Below, piece by piece: positions 17,368 through 26,087 of a DNA stretch of 64,000 bases. A program made the position numbers and the translations under genes. The notes under the pieces were generated by a model. The model saw only the letters and a program-made list of their open reading frames with translations. It was not told where the DNA came from and did no database searches. Source of the DNA: Nonomuraea jabiensis (GTDB lineage: Bacteria > Actinomycetota > Actinomycetes > Streptosporangiales > Streptosporangiaceae); NCBI RefSeq assembly GCF_014204795.1, contig NZ_JACHMB010000001.1:2976001-3040000 (forward strand). Direction: 5' to 3'. Every line of letters starts with the position of its first letter. Position 1 is the stretch's first letter.

Positions 17368-18282
17368 ATGACGGACACGATCCCCACTGAGTTCGAGGTG
17401 CTCGACGAGCGGTTCGCCGCGGTAGGCGGAGACGACTATGTCGAACGCCTCCACACCGGCACCCGCTGGGCGGAGGGCCCTGTTTACTTCCCGGCCGGCC
17501 GGTTCCTGGTCTGGAGCGACATCCCCAACGAGCGGATGCTGCGCTGGGACGAGATGACGGGCGCGGTCGGCCTGTTCCGCCAGCCGTCCGGCTACACCAA
17601 CGGCAACACCCTCGACCGCGAGGGCCGACTGATCTCCTGCGAGCACGGCAACCGCCGCGTCACCCGCACCGAGCACGACGGCTCGATCACGGTCGTCGCC
17701 GACCGCTGGGAGGGCAAGCGGCTCAACAGCCCCAACGACGTCGTGGTCCGCTCCGACGGGTCGATCTGGTTCACCGACCCGCCGTACGGGATCCTCAGCA
17801 ACTACGAAGGCCACGCCGCCGAGCAGGAGATCGACGGCTGTCACGTCTACCGCGCCGACCCGGTGACGGGCGAGGTCCGCGTCGTGGCCGACGACTTCTC
17901 CCGGCCCAACGGCCTGGCGTTCTCGCTCGACGAGAGCCGGCTCTACGTCGCCGACACGCGGATGAAGCACCTGCGCGTGTTCGACGTGCGCGAGGACGGC
18001 ACGCTGGCGGGCGGCAAGATCTTCGCCGAGGGGACGGAGCAGGACATCTTCGACGGCCTGCGGCTCGACGACACGGGCCGCGTCTGGGCCGCGGCAGGCA
18101 GGGCGGTGCTCTGCTACGACCCGGACGGCACGCTGATCGGCCGGCTGAAGCTCCCGGAGCCCACGGCCAACCTGGTGTTCGGCGGGCTCAAGCGCAACCG
18201 GATGTTCATCACGGCCTCGTCCTCGCTCTACTCCCTGATGACCAACGTCACCGGCGCGCGCCCGGTCTGGGCCGGGCGCTAG
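17368..18282 (+). CDS. SMP-30/gluconolactonase family hydrolase
   Basis: Beta-propeller protein of 304 residues from ATG 17368 (a GTG nine bases upstream is also possible). SMP-30/LRE family features: [17 protein letters not shown] near the N-terminus, [21 protein letters not shown] in the middle and [19 protein letters not shown] later, which supply the Glu, Asn and Asp metal ligands of lactonases. Likely hydrolysis of a sugar lactone. Probably controlled by the divergent Lrp regulator. Its stop lies 2 bp from the stop of the converging ABC permease gene. Confidence 0.88.
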   Translation: MTDTIPTEFEVLDERFAAVGGDDYVERLHTGTRWAEGPVYFPAGRFLVWSDIPNERMLRWDEMTGAVGLFRQPSGYTNGNTLDREGRLISCEHGNRRVTRTEHDGSITVVADRWEGKRLNSPNDVVVRSDGSIWFTDPPYGILSNYEGHAAEQEIDGCHVYRADPVTGEVRVVADDFSRPNGLAFSLDESRLYVADTRMKHLRVFDVREDGTLAGGKIFAEGTEQDIFDGLRLDDTGRVWAAAGRAVLCYDPDGTLIGRLKLPEPTANLVFGGLKRNRMFITASSSLYSLMTNVTGARPVWAGR

Positions 18283-18284
18283 CC

Positions 18285-19013
18285 TCACTCCCACCTGAAC
18301 AGCCGCACGGCCAGCCCACCGAAGATCAGCAGCGCGGCGCCCACCACCGCGAGGTGCGCGGCCTGCGGCGCGTGGCCCGCCCAGGTGTCCCTGAGCGCCT
18401 GGGCGAACGGGCCCGCGACGGAGTAGTCGCTGACCGTCCGCAGCGCGTCCGGCATGATGTCGCGCGGCACCCACATGCCCCCCAGGAACATCAGCGGGAA
18501 CATCACCGCGGACCCGATCCCCGGCGCGACCTTCGCGTTGGGCGCCACCGCGGCGATCACCAGCCCGATGGCCTGCAGCGCGGCGCTGCCGAGCAGGAAG
18601 ACCAGGACGAACCCCACCCACTGCCGCGGCGCCGCCGACCCGAACACCAGCGAGCCCGTCACGATCAGCAGGGCCGTGGTGATCGCCCCGACCGTCAGGT
18701 TGATCAGGAGCTGCACCCCCAGCAGCCGTCCCGGGTGCACAGGGGTGGTGGACATCCGCCTGAGCACCCCTTGCTCGCGGTAGGCGGTCAGCACGGCGGG
18801 CACCACGTTGCAGGCCAGGACCAGCAGCGCGAGCAGCGTCATCATGCTCGGCAGCTGCGTGTCCACGGCCCTCTCCCCCGATGCCGCGGGCTGGGTCATG
18901 ATCGGGATGCTGAGTCCCAGCACGAGCAGGAGCGCGACCGGCAGCCCGATCGTGAAGATCAGGAACGGCCATTCGCGCAGGTGCAGCTTGGTCTCCACGA
19001 GGAGCAGCTTCAT
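18285..19013 (-). CDS. ABC-2 type transporter permease
   Basis: Integral membrane protein of 242 residues with six hydrophobic segments in the ABC-2 pattern: TM1 after a short cytosolic start, then TYREQGVLRRMSTTPVHPGRLL, the amphipathic elbow typical of drug and polyketide exporters. The start overlaps the stop of the ATPase gene (ATGA). With it, it forms a two-gene exporter of the DrrAB type. The divergent two-component system (from 20025) is the likely regulator. Confidence 0.9.
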   Translation of the reverse strand: MKLLLVETKLHLREWPFLIFTIGLPVALLLVLGLSIPIMTQPAASGERAVDTQLPSMMTLLALLVLACNVVPAVLTAYREQGVLRRMSTTPVHPGRLLGVQLLINLTVGAITTALLIVTGSLVFGSAAPRQWVGFVLVFLLGSAALQAIGLVIAAVAPNAKVAPGIGSAVMFPLMFLGGMWVPRDIMPDALRTVSDYSVAGPFAQALRDTWAGHAPQAAHLAVVGAALLIFGGLAVRLFRWE

Positions 19014-19915
19014 GCCAGCTTCCTTCCGGTGAGTGCGAGGAACGCGTCGTCGAGCGTGGCCTGCTCGATCCGCAGGTCTCCTGGAACGACTCCCTGCCGG
19101 GCCAGGGCGAGCGTGACGGCCGGCGCGAGGTTGCCCGTGCCGCTCACCACGAGCTGGTCGCCGCTCCTGGTGACCTCACGTACCTCCGGCAGGGCCCGGA
19201 GCACCGCGTCGTCGACGGGCGCCGACGGCCGGAACCTCAGCCGCTGCTCCTCCCCCACCTGCGCGATGAGCCCGGCGGGAGTGTCCGTGGCCGCCACCTT
19301 GCCCGCGTCGATGAGCGCGAGCCGGTCGCAGAGCCGCTCGGCCTCCTCCATGAAGTGCGTGACCAGCACGATCGTCACGCCGGAGTCGCGTACCTGCTCG
19401 ACCAGCTCCCAGGTGTCCCTGCGAGCCTGCGGGTCGAGGCCGGTGGTCAGCTCGTCCAGCACCGCGACGCGCGGCCTGCCGACCAGCGCCAGCGCGACCG
19501 AGAGCCGCTGGCGCTGTCCGCCGGAGAGCTTCTTGAACGCCGTGTCGCGCTTGCCGCCGAGGCCGACCCGTTCGAGCAGCTCGGACCAGTCGGCGGGGTC
19601 GGGGTAGAAGGAGGCGTACAGGTCCATGGCCTCCCACACCTTGATCTTCTCGGGCAGCGCCGCGCTCTGCAGCTGCATGCCCAGCACGTGGCGCAGCTCG
19701 CCCCTGTTGAGCTGCGGGTCCAGCCCGGCCACCCGTACGGTGCCGCCGTCAGGCACGCGCAGGCCGGCCACGCATTCCACGGTGGTGGTCTTGCCCGCGC
19801 CGTTCGGGCCGAGGATGCCGAAGATCTCACCCTCGGCCACCTCGAACGACACGTCCTCGACCGCCAGCTGGTTCGGGTACTGCTTGCGCAGGTTCCTGAC
19901 TTCGATGACCTTCAT
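19010..19915 (-). CDS. ABC transporter ATP-binding protein (DrrA-like)
   Basis: ATPase of 301 residues: Walker A GPNGAGKTT (about 35-43), signature LSGGQRQRL, Walker B VAVLDELTTGLD, switch His in LVTHFME. A C-terminal extension of about 80 residues is of the DrrA/DUF4162 type. Pairs with the permease immediately downstream. Divergent from a DesK-type kinase and NarL-type regulator, an arrangement common for self-contained antibiotic- or peptide-sensing exporters. Substrate unknown. Confidence 0.92.
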   Translation of the reverse strand: MKVIEVRNLRKQYPNQLAVEDVSFEVAEGEIFGILGPNGAGKTTTVECVAGLRVPDGGTVRVAGLDPQLNRGELRHVLGMQLQSAALPEKIKVWEAMDLYASFYPDPADWSELLERVGLGGKRDTAFKKLSGGQRQRLSVALALVGRPRVAVLDELTTGLDPQARRDTWELVEQVRDSGVTIVLVTHFMEEAERLCDRLALIDAGKVAATDTPAGLIAQVGEEQRLRFRPSAPVDDAVLRALPEVREVTRSGDQLVVSGTGNLAPAVTLALARQGVVPGDLRIEQATLDDAFLALTGRKLA

Positions 19916-20024
19916 GGAGACGACGCTAGGAACGCGGCCTTCGCCGGGGAATCCGGTTGGATGTCGGGCAAGGGTGCACCTAGGTGCAATGGTCCGGCCG
20001 CGCCCGTTGGCTCAGACTGGGGGC

Positions 20025-21455
20025 ATGCTGCTGCGAAGGTTCGGTCAGGCCGCGGCGCTGATCGGGCTCCTCCTCGTCGAGGTGCCGGCGATCGCGCTCA
20101 GCCTCACCATGCTGCTGCTGTCGTTCGGGGTGGGCATGGTGTTCCTGTACTCGCCGCAGGTCAAGGTGGTCAGGAGGCTGGCCGAGCTCAACCGGCGGCT
20201 GATGCGGAGCTGGGCCGACGTACGCATCGAGTCCCCGTACCTGCCCGAGCCCCCGCCTCCGGAGCCGCAGGCGGACGGCATGTACCGCTCCGACCGGACC
20301 CTCTACAAGACGCCGCGGATCCCCGCGTGGAACAACCGGTGGAGGTGGCTGACCTCCGACCCGGCGACCTGGCGCGACCTGATCTGGCTGGTGCTCGAAC
20401 CGCTGGTGAAGGCGGCACTGCTGCCGGTGTTCGTCACGCTCCCCGAGCGGGGCCTGCGGATCTACGCCCTCTGGAGCGACCTCATGCTCCGCGCGACCGT
20501 CGCCAGCCGCCTGGCGAGCCAGGTGAGCCACCTCACGCGGACGCGTAACCTGGCCGCCGACTCGCAGGCCGCCGAGATGCGCAGGATCGAGCGGGACCTG
20601 CACGACGGCACGCAGGCCCGGCTGGTGGCGATCGGCATGACGCTGGGCGCGGTCGAGGAGCTCGTCGACAAGGACCCCGCGGCGGCCAAGGCGCTGCTGT
20701 CGAAGGCCCGGGACGCCTCCTCCGAGACGCTGACCGAGCTGCGCCGGGTCATCCGCGGCATCCACCCTCCGGTGCTGGCCGAGCGCGGGCTGGCCGACGC
20801 CGTACGCGCGCTGGCCATGGACAGCCCGTTGCAGGTCACGGTGGACGTCGACCTGCCGCACCGGCCCGAGGCGCCGGTGGAGGCGGCGGTGTACTTCGCG
20901 GTCAGCGAGCTGCTCTCCAACGCCGCCCGGCACGGCGACGCGCGCACGGTGACGGTGGATCTCAGCACCAACGGGCCCAACCTGCGCGTCACGGTCACCG
21001 ACGACGGCATGGGCGGCGCCGATCCGGCCAAGGGCAGCGGCCTGTCCGGGATCGAGCGGCGGCTGGCCGCCTTCGACGGGCTGCTCGCCGTGCACAGCCC
21101 GCCGGGCGGCCCCACCACCGTGTCGATGGAGCTGCCCCGGGTGCTGCCCGAGCACTGGGCGGGCGGCCTGCCCAAGCTGCCGCGATGGAAGGCGGCCATC
21201 GTCGTGTTCCTCTGGGCGACGGCCTGGTGCCCGACCTTCCCTCAGGGCATCGTGGCCGGCGTCATGAAGACGTTAGGCATCGACGAGAGGAGCTGGTTCC
21301 TCGCCCTGTACCTGCCCGATCCCTGGCAGTGGCCGGCCATCCTCGGCATGATCATGCTGGGCCTGTGCATGCACATCCTGGCCATCTGGATACCCTCCAA
21401 CCACAAGCGCGACCTCTGGTTCGCGGGTGCCACGCCGATCAAACCATGGTGCTGA
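20025..21455 (+). CDS. DesK/NarX-type sensor histidine kinase with C-terminal membrane helices
   Basis: Membrane kinase of 476 residues. N-terminal hydrophobic hairpin (about residues 8-40), a Pro-rich cytosolic loop, then the HisKA_3 box RRIERDLHDGTQ with phospho-acceptor His193, N box SELLSNAARHG and G box DDGMGG. Unusually, two further hydrophobic segments follow the catalytic domain (about residues 386-412 and 437-457), so the ATPase domain is enclosed between membrane anchors. It overlaps the response regulator start and is divergent from the ABC exporter. Confidence 0.9.
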   Translation: MLLRRFGQAAALIGLLLVEVPAIALSLTMLLLSFGVGMVFLYSPQVKVVRRLAELNRRLMRSWADVRIESPYLPEPPPPEPQADGMYRSDRTLYKTPRIPAWNNRWRWLTSDPATWRDLIWLVLEPLVKAALLPVFVTLPERGLRIYALWSDLMLRATVASRLASQVSHLTRTRNLAADSQAAEMRRIERDLHDGTQARLVAIGMTLGAVEELVDKDPAAAKALLSKARDASSETLTELRRVIRGIHPPVLAERGLADAVRALAMDSPLQVTVDVDLPHRPEAPVEAAVYFAVSELLSNAARHGDARTVTVDLSTNGPNLRVTVTDDGMGGADPAKGSGLSGIERRLAAFDGLLAVHSPPGGPTTVSMELPRVLPEHWAGGLPKLPRWKAAIVVFLWATAWCPTFPQGIVAGVMKTLGIDERSWFLALYLPDPWQWPAILGMIMLGLCMHILAIWIPSNHKRDLWFAGATPIKPWC

Positions 21456-22108
21456 TGAAGAACCGCGTACTCGTCGCCGAGGACCTCTACCTGCTCAGAG
21501 ACGGGCTGGTGCACCTGCTCCAGGCCCACGGCTTCTCGGTCGTGGCGGCCGTGGAGAGCGGGCCCGAGCTGCTGCGGGGGCTGCTGGAGCTGCGGCCCGA
21601 CGTTTCGATCGTGGACGTGCGGCTGCCGCCGACGTTCACGGACGAGGGGCTGCAGGCGGCGCTCGCGGCCAGGAAGCAGGTGCCGGGGCTGCCCGTCCTC
21701 GTGCTGTCCCAGCACGTCGAGCAGCTCTACGCCCGCGAGCTGCTGGCCGACGGCTCGGGCGCGATCGGCTATCTGCTCAAGGACCGGGTCTTCAACGCCG
21801 AGCAGTTCGTCGACGCCGTACGCAGGGTCGCCGAGGGCGGCACGGCCATGGACCCCGAGGTCATCGCCAAGCTGCTGGCCAGCAACGCCAGGCACGAGCC
21901 GCTGGCCGCGCTCACGCCGCGCGAGCGGGAGGTCCTGGAGGCCATGGCGGAAGGGCGCTCCAACACGGCCATCTGCCAGCGGCTCTACCTGAGCGAGAGC
22001 GCCGTGGCCAAGCACACGGCCTCGATTTTCGCCAAGCTGGGGCTCGCGCCGTCGGACGACGACAACCGCCGTGTGCTGGCCGTACTCGCCTATCTCAACA
22101 GCCGTTAG
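21455..22108 (+). CDS. NarL/FixJ family response regulator
   Basis: Regulator of 217 residues. Receiver domain with acidic pair (AED) and phospho-acceptor Asp54 (SIVDVRLPP); C-terminal LuxR-type HTH with LTPREREVLEAMAEGRSNTA and AVAKHTASIFAKLGL. ATG 21455 overlaps the kinase stop (TGATG); an in-frame ATG nine bases upstream is possible. Cognate partner of the upstream kinase, and probable activator of the divergent ABC exporter. Confidence 0.93.
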   Translation: MKNRVLVAEDLYLLRDGLVHLLQAHGFSVVAAVESGPELLRGLLELRPDVSIVDVRLPPTFTDEGLQAALAARKQVPGLPVLVLSQHVEQLYARELLADGSGAIGYLLKDRVFNAEQFVDAVRRVAEGGTAMDPEVIAKLLASNARHEPLAALTPREREVLEAMAEGRSNTAICQRLYLSESAVAKHTASIFAKLGLAPSDDDNRRVLAVLAYLNSR

Positions 22109-22206
22109 GAACCTTCCACCTGGGGTTGGTCACCAGGAGACCGCCCAGAGTTGTCGGTCGCACCGGCTATTTTCATAGGGGCACGGCGACGAAGGGGTGG
22201 TAGCAG

Positions 22207-23304
22207 GTGAAAATCCGGGTTAACCGCGATGTTCTGGCAGATGCGGTGGCGTGGGCTGCCCGAGTCCTGCCCAGCCGTCCCGTGGTGCCCGTCCTGTCCG
22301 GGCTGCTGCTGGAGGCGAGCGACGAGCTGGTCCTGTCCGCGTTCGACTACGACGTCTCGGCCAGGGCCGCGGTCGACGCCGACGTGGCCGAGGCGGGCAG
22401 CGTGCTGATCCCCGGGCGGCTGCTCGCCGAGATCAGCAGGAGCCTGCCCGCCGACGACGTGGAGATCGTCACCGAGGGCGCCGAGGCGGTGCTGACCTGC
22501 GGGAGCGCGGAGTTCGGGCTGATCACGATGCCGGTCGAGGACTTCCCGACCATGCCCACGATGCCGCCGAGCATCGGCGCCATCGGCGGCGGCGTGTTCG
22601 CCTCTGCGGTCGGCCAGGTCGCGCCCGCCGCCAGCCGCGACGACACGCTGCCCATGCTCACCGGCATCAGGGTCGACATCGAGGGCGAGTCCGTGGCCAT
22701 GGCGGCCACCGACCGCTACCGCATCGCGGCCCGCGACTTCACCTGGCGCCCGGCCGGCCCCGACGTCTCGGTCTCGGCCATGGTCCCGGCGAAGGTGCTG
22801 GTCGAGGTGGCCAAGTCGCTGCGCGGCGGCGAGGTGTCGATCGCGATGGGCGACGGGGTGGCCGGGTTCGAGAGCGTCGGGCGGAGCACGACCGTGCGGC
22901 TGCTCGACGAGCAGTTCATCGACTACCGCTCCCGGCTGACCTCCGACTGGTCGATCAGGGCCGACGTGGCGGTGACGCCGTTCGTCAACGCCATCAAGCG
23001 CGTCGCCCTGGTGGCCGAGCGCAACACCGCGATCCGGCTGTCGTTCAGCCAGGGGCAGGTCCTCATCCAGGCGGGCGGCGGCGACATCGGGCGCGGCGCC
23101 GAGGTCGTCGACTGCGAGCTGCGGGGCGACGACATCCAGATCGCCTTCCAGTCGCAGTTCCTGCTCGACGGGCTGACCGGGATCGAGAGCGAGCTGGCCC
23201 GCATCAACATGGAGTCGCCCACCAGGCCCGCCCTGATCCAGGACGTGCCCGGCGACGCCGAGCCCGCCTTCCGCTACCTCGTCATGTCACTCCGCCAGGG
23301 CTGA
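22207..23304 (+). CDS. dnaN: DNA polymerase III beta subunit (sliding clamp), non-dnaA-linked copy
   Basis: Complete clamp of 365 residues with three DnaN domains: VNRDVLADAVAWAARVLPSR at the start, RYRIAARDF in the middle and the conserved C-terminal end RPALIQDVPGD...YLVMSLRQ. It encloses DNA and tethers polymerases. The usual dnaN lies beside dnaA and recF; here the neighbours are a two-component system and MarR, so this is probably a second, paralogous clamp. Actinomycetes are known to use an extra DnaN (GriR) as resistance to clamp-binding peptides. A role here is open. Confidence 0.93.
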   Translation: MKIRVNRDVLADAVAWAARVLPSRPVVPVLSGLLLEASDELVLSAFDYDVSARAAVDADVAEAGSVLIPGRLLAEISRSLPADDVEIVTEGAEAVLTCGSAEFGLITMPVEDFPTMPTMPPSIGAIGGGVFASAVGQVAPAASRDDTLPMLTGIRVDIEGESVAMAATDRYRIAARDFTWRPAGPDVSVSAMVPAKVLVEVAKSLRGGEVSIAMGDGVAGFESVGRSTTVRLLDEQFIDYRSRLTSDWSIRADVAVTPFVNAIKRVALVAERNTAIRLSFSQGQVLIQAGGGDIGRGAEVVDCELRGDDIQIAFQSQFLLDGLTGIESELARINMESPTRPALIQDVPGDAEPAFRYLVMSLRQG

Positions 23305-23766
23305 GCCGCCGGTCTGGCGCTCGGCGACCAGCTTGAACACCCTCTTGAACGCCGTGTACGCCTCCTCGCCCACGGCCTTGGCGTGCTCCGCCTCCATGGC
23401 GGCGAGGATGGCGTCCGACTTGACCATGTGATCGCGCCCCTTCTCGGTGGGCACGATCAGCTTGGCCCGCCGGTCGGCCGGGTCCGGCTGCCGCTCCACG
23501 TAGCCCAGCTCGACCAGCTCGTCCACCAGCGTGCCGATCACCTGCTTGTGCTGGCCTGACTGCGTGGCCAGGTCCGTGGCCCTGCTGCCCTCCTCGTCCA
23601 GGTACGCCAGCACCGCCCCGTGCCGTGGCCTGAGCCCGGGATGCCCCTGCTGGGCCAGCGTCTCGAACAGCTGCCGTTGCAGGCTGAATAGGGTCCTGCT
23701 GGACAGGATGCCGAGATCGGGCTCTTCCTGCTTGCGCCGGCTCCTGCGCACCGTCATGTCCTCCAT
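23287..23766 (-). CDS. MarR family transcriptional regulator
   Basis: Winged-helix protein of 159 residues: RATDLATQSGQHKQVIGTLVDELVELGYVERQPDPADRRAKL is the MarR recognition helix and wing region (DPADRR), at about residues 60-100. A basic N-terminus (VRRSRRKQEE) precedes it. Divergent from the NmrA-like oxidoreductase gene with 49 bp between starts, so it most likely represses that gene. Its 3' end overlaps the 3' end of dnaN by 18 bp (convergent). Confidence 0.9.
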   Translation of the reverse strand: MEDMTVRRSRRKQEEPDLGILSSRTLFSLQRQLFETLAQQGHPGLRPRHGAVLAYLDEEGSRATDLATQSGQHKQVIGTLVDELVELGYVERQPDPADRRAKLIVPTEKGRDHMVKSDAILAAMEAEHAKAVGEEAYTAFKRVFKLVAERQTGGSALAE

Positions 23767-23815
23767 TTAGTCATAAATCTTGATTGTCACTGATTCTTAC
23801 TATATCGTCGACCGC
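23767..23815. promoter_or_regulatory. MarR operator candidate between marR and nmrA-like gene
   Basis: A+T-rich 49-bp spacer in otherwise G+C-rich DNA. It contains the palindrome aatc-tt-gatt (23776-23785) followed by a second tgatt copy about ten bases on, a typical MarR-type half-site pattern overlapping both start regions. Confidence 0.5.
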
Positions 23816-24652
23816 ATGAGCATCTTGATCACGGGTGCCAACGGCACCGTTTCCAGCGCTGTCCTGCGCTCCCTGGCCGGCACCGCCGACGTGCGGGTCC
23901 TCGTGCGTGACGCGGCCAAGGCGCCGTCGGGGGTGGAGGTAGCGGTCGGCGATCTGGACGAACCCGCCACGCTCGACCGGGCCTTCCAGGGCGTGGACAC
24001 GTTGTGGCTGCTGACCGCCATGGGCCCGCAGTCGCCGCACGCCAGCATGAACGCCGTCTGGGCCGCCAGGAAGGCCGGCGTGAGCCACGTCGTACGCATG
24101 TCGGCCATCGGCGCGGCCCACGACGCGCCGACCCGCAACGGCCGCCTGCACGCCCTGTCGGACGTCGAGCTCGCGGCCTCGGGCCTCGACTGGACCGTCA
24201 TCCGCCCGGCCTTCTTCATGCAGAACCTTTTCGGCTCGGTCAACGGCGACACCTTGTACGGCGCGACCGGCGAGGGGCGGCTCGGCATGATCGACGTACG
24301 CGACATCGGCGACTTCGCCGCCACGGTCCTGCGCGCTCCCGCACAGCACAAGGGCAGCACCTACACTCTCACGGGCCCGGCCAGCGTCTCGCTGCGGGAC
24401 GCGGCCGCCGTGCTGGGCGAGGTGTACGGCGCTCCGATCACCTACCAGCCGCTGACGCCGGACGACGCTCAACGGTCGATGCTGGACGCCGGGGTGTCCC
24501 CGTGGATCGCGGCGGTCACCAAGGAGTACCTGACGGCGTACGCGGCGGGGTGGGGTGACTACACGACGCCGGACTTCGAGAAGGTGATGGGCCGCCCGGC
24601 CCGGTCGTTCGCCGACTTCGCCCGCGCCCACGCCGCCCAGCTCCGCCCCTGA
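23816..24652 (+). CDS. NmrA-like NAD(P)-binding oxidoreductase
   Basis: Atypical short-chain dehydrogenase of 278 residues: Rossmann start ILITGANGTVSSAVL (GxxGxxS variant), then the NmrA-type pattern WLLTAMGPQ, VVRMSAIGA and WTVIRPAFFMQN. ATG 23816 is chosen since the longer frame enters the operator. Members include quinone reductases (QorB-type) and redox sensors. Control by the divergent MarR would fit a detoxification role for electrophiles or quinones; this is inference. Confidence 0.88.
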   Translation: MSILITGANGTVSSAVLRSLAGTADVRVLVRDAAKAPSGVEVAVGDLDEPATLDRAFQGVDTLWLLTAMGPQSPHASMNAVWAARKAGVSHVVRMSAIGAAHDAPTRNGRLHALSDVELAASGLDWTVIRPAFFMQNLFGSVNGDTLYGATGEGRLGMIDVRDIGDFAATVLRAPAQHKGSTYTLTGPASVSLRDAAAVLGEVYGAPITYQPLTPDDAQRSMLDAGVSPWIAAVTKEYLTAYAAGWGDYTTPDFEKVMGRPARSFADFARAHAAQLRP

Positions 24653-24769
24653 CCGTCGTTTTCGTACAAGACGGTCACGGTGGCTCCTTCGTAGCATGGT
24701 CCCGGGCACTCCGGCCCGCTTGTCGATCCACCTGGCGACCTCGTCGCCGGACCATGAGGAGAACGGCAC

Positions 24770-25348
24770 ATGCGTGATCTGGTCTACACCGGATTCGTCT
24801 CGCTTGACGGCGTTGTGGACTCCCCCGGCGGCGGGCCGGGCGAGGAGCACCGCAGCGGTGGCTGGGTGGTCAAGGACGTCGAGTTCCTGCCCGAGGCCTT
24901 CTCGCTCAAGGGCGAGGAGCTCGCGGACACGACGGCGCTGATGTTCGGCCGCCGGAGCTACGAGGCGTTCGCGCCGACCTGGCGCGACTCGGAGGACCAC
25001 GCGGCCTACAAGGAGCTGCCCAAGTACGTGGTCTCGGCCACGCTGTCCGAGGACGCCCTCGTCGAGGGATGGGGGCCGACGACGATCCTGCGCTCGGCCG
25101 ACGACGTCGTCGAGCTGAAGAAGAGCGAGGGCGGCGCGATCTTCATCCATGGCAGCGCGGAGCTCGCCCGGCGGCTGTCGGAGGCCGGCCTGATCGACCG
25201 CTACCACCTGCTCCTCTTCCCGGTGCTGCTCGGAGCCGGGAAGAGCCTGTTCAGCAAGGCGGACATGGACAAGCAGATGCTGACCCTTCGAGCGTCCGAG
25301 GCCTATCCCAACGGGATCGTCAAGCTGATCTACGACGTCGCCCGCTGA
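24770..25348 (+). CDS. Dihydrofolate reductase family protein (RibD C-terminal domain)
   Basis: Protein of 192 residues of the RibD_C/DHFR-like fold: LVYTGFVSLDGVVDSP at the start, ALMFGRRSYEAFAP, then FIHGSAELARRLSEAGLIDRYHLLLFPVLLGAGKSLF, the family signature. GAGGAGAACGGCAC gives a strong ribosome-binding site. Such stand-alone proteins are common in actinobacteria and are not true folate enzymes; substrate unknown. Its 3' end overlaps the converging regulator gene by 19 bp. Confidence 0.9.
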   Translation: MRDLVYTGFVSLDGVVDSPGGGPGEEHRSGGWVVKDVEFLPEAFSLKGEELADTTALMFGRRSYEAFAPTWRDSEDHAAYKELPKYVVSATLSEDALVEGWGPTTILRSADDVVELKKSEGGAIFIHGSAELARRLSEAGLIDRYHLLLFPVLLGAGKSLFSKADMDKQMLTLRASEAYPNGIVKLIYDVAR

Positions 25349-26040
25349 TCCAGATCCAGGCCGATCGCACCGCCGGTGCCCTCGCGGAGCTGTCGCGCCG
25401 TACGTCCGACGTACCGACGCAGCGCACGGGCCAGGTGCGGCTCGTCGAAGTACCCGAGCCTGGGGACGACCTCGGCGGCCAGGACGCCGCCGGCCAGGAG
25501 CGCCGAGGCCCTGCGTGCGCGCTCGATCTGCCGTACGGCGCCCTGGGTCAGGCCGGTCGCCTCCCGGAACCGGCGTTCGACGGTTCGTCCCGAGATCGCC
25601 GGACGGTGGCCGCGGCGGACCTCGGCGACGAGCGGGTCGCGGATCACGGCTCCGGCGCGGACCAGGCGGTCGACCAGGGCTTCGGCGTCTTCGAAGCCGG
25701 GGGATTCGCAGCGGACGCCGTCCAGGAGAAAGGTCCCGCGCGTGGCCTCGGGGAGCTCCACGCCCGCGTCGACCAGGGCTCGGGTGGGCACTGCCCGCAG
25801 CGACGTGCCCACGGCGAACTCGATGCCGACGAAGGTCGCGCCCTCCGGCACCGGCGCGGTGCCGGCCCTGGTCTCCGGGCCGGAAACACTCGCGTACGCC
25901 CTGCCCTCGCGCTCCCAGAAGACCAGGCCCCAGCACACCGTCGCGACGGAGGTCATCTCCGCGACGTGCTCGCTCGTACAGCTCCACACGGTGTCGACCC
26001 ACGGCGAGTCGGACGCGCGCGTCTCGAACCGCAGTGTCAC
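25330..26040 (-). CDS. AraC family regulator with N-terminal DUF6597-like domain
   Basis: Regulator of 236 residues from GTG 26040. The N-terminal half is a cupin-like sensing domain of the type common in actinobacterial AraC proteins (PWVDTVWSCTSEHVAEM; FVGIEFAVGTSLRAVPTR). The C-terminal AraC HTH includes SGRTVERRFREATGLTQGAVRQIERARRA and PRLGYFDEPHLARALRRY. The frame opens at 26130, but that would run across the start of the divergent GtrA gene. It may regulate the converging DHFR-like gene. Confidence 0.85.
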   Translation of the reverse strand: MTLRFETRASDSPWVDTVWSCTSEHVAEMTSVATVCWGLVFWEREGRAYASVSGPETRAGTAPVPEGATFVGIEFAVGTSLRAVPTRALVDAGVELPEATRGTFLLDGVRCESPGFEDAEALVDRLVRAGAVIRDPLVAEVRRGHRPAISGRTVERRFREATGLTQGAVRQIERARRASALLAGGVLAAEVVPRLGYFDEPHLARALRRYVGRTARQLREGTGGAIGLDLDQRATS

Positions 26041-26087
26041 GGAAGAAGGATACGCGCGGCACCGCTCGACCGGTGAGAAGATCGAGG

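Noticed and set aside
17287..18972. 561-codon minus-strand frame opposite the SMP-30 gene
   Set aside because: Antisense shadow of the lactonase and of the ABC permease in another frame; no domain is recognisable.
25515..26087. Long N-terminal extension of the GtrA protein
   Set aside because: This part is Arg/Pro-rich antisense of the AraC-type gene. GtrA homology begins at GTG 26088, which has its own ribosome-binding site.
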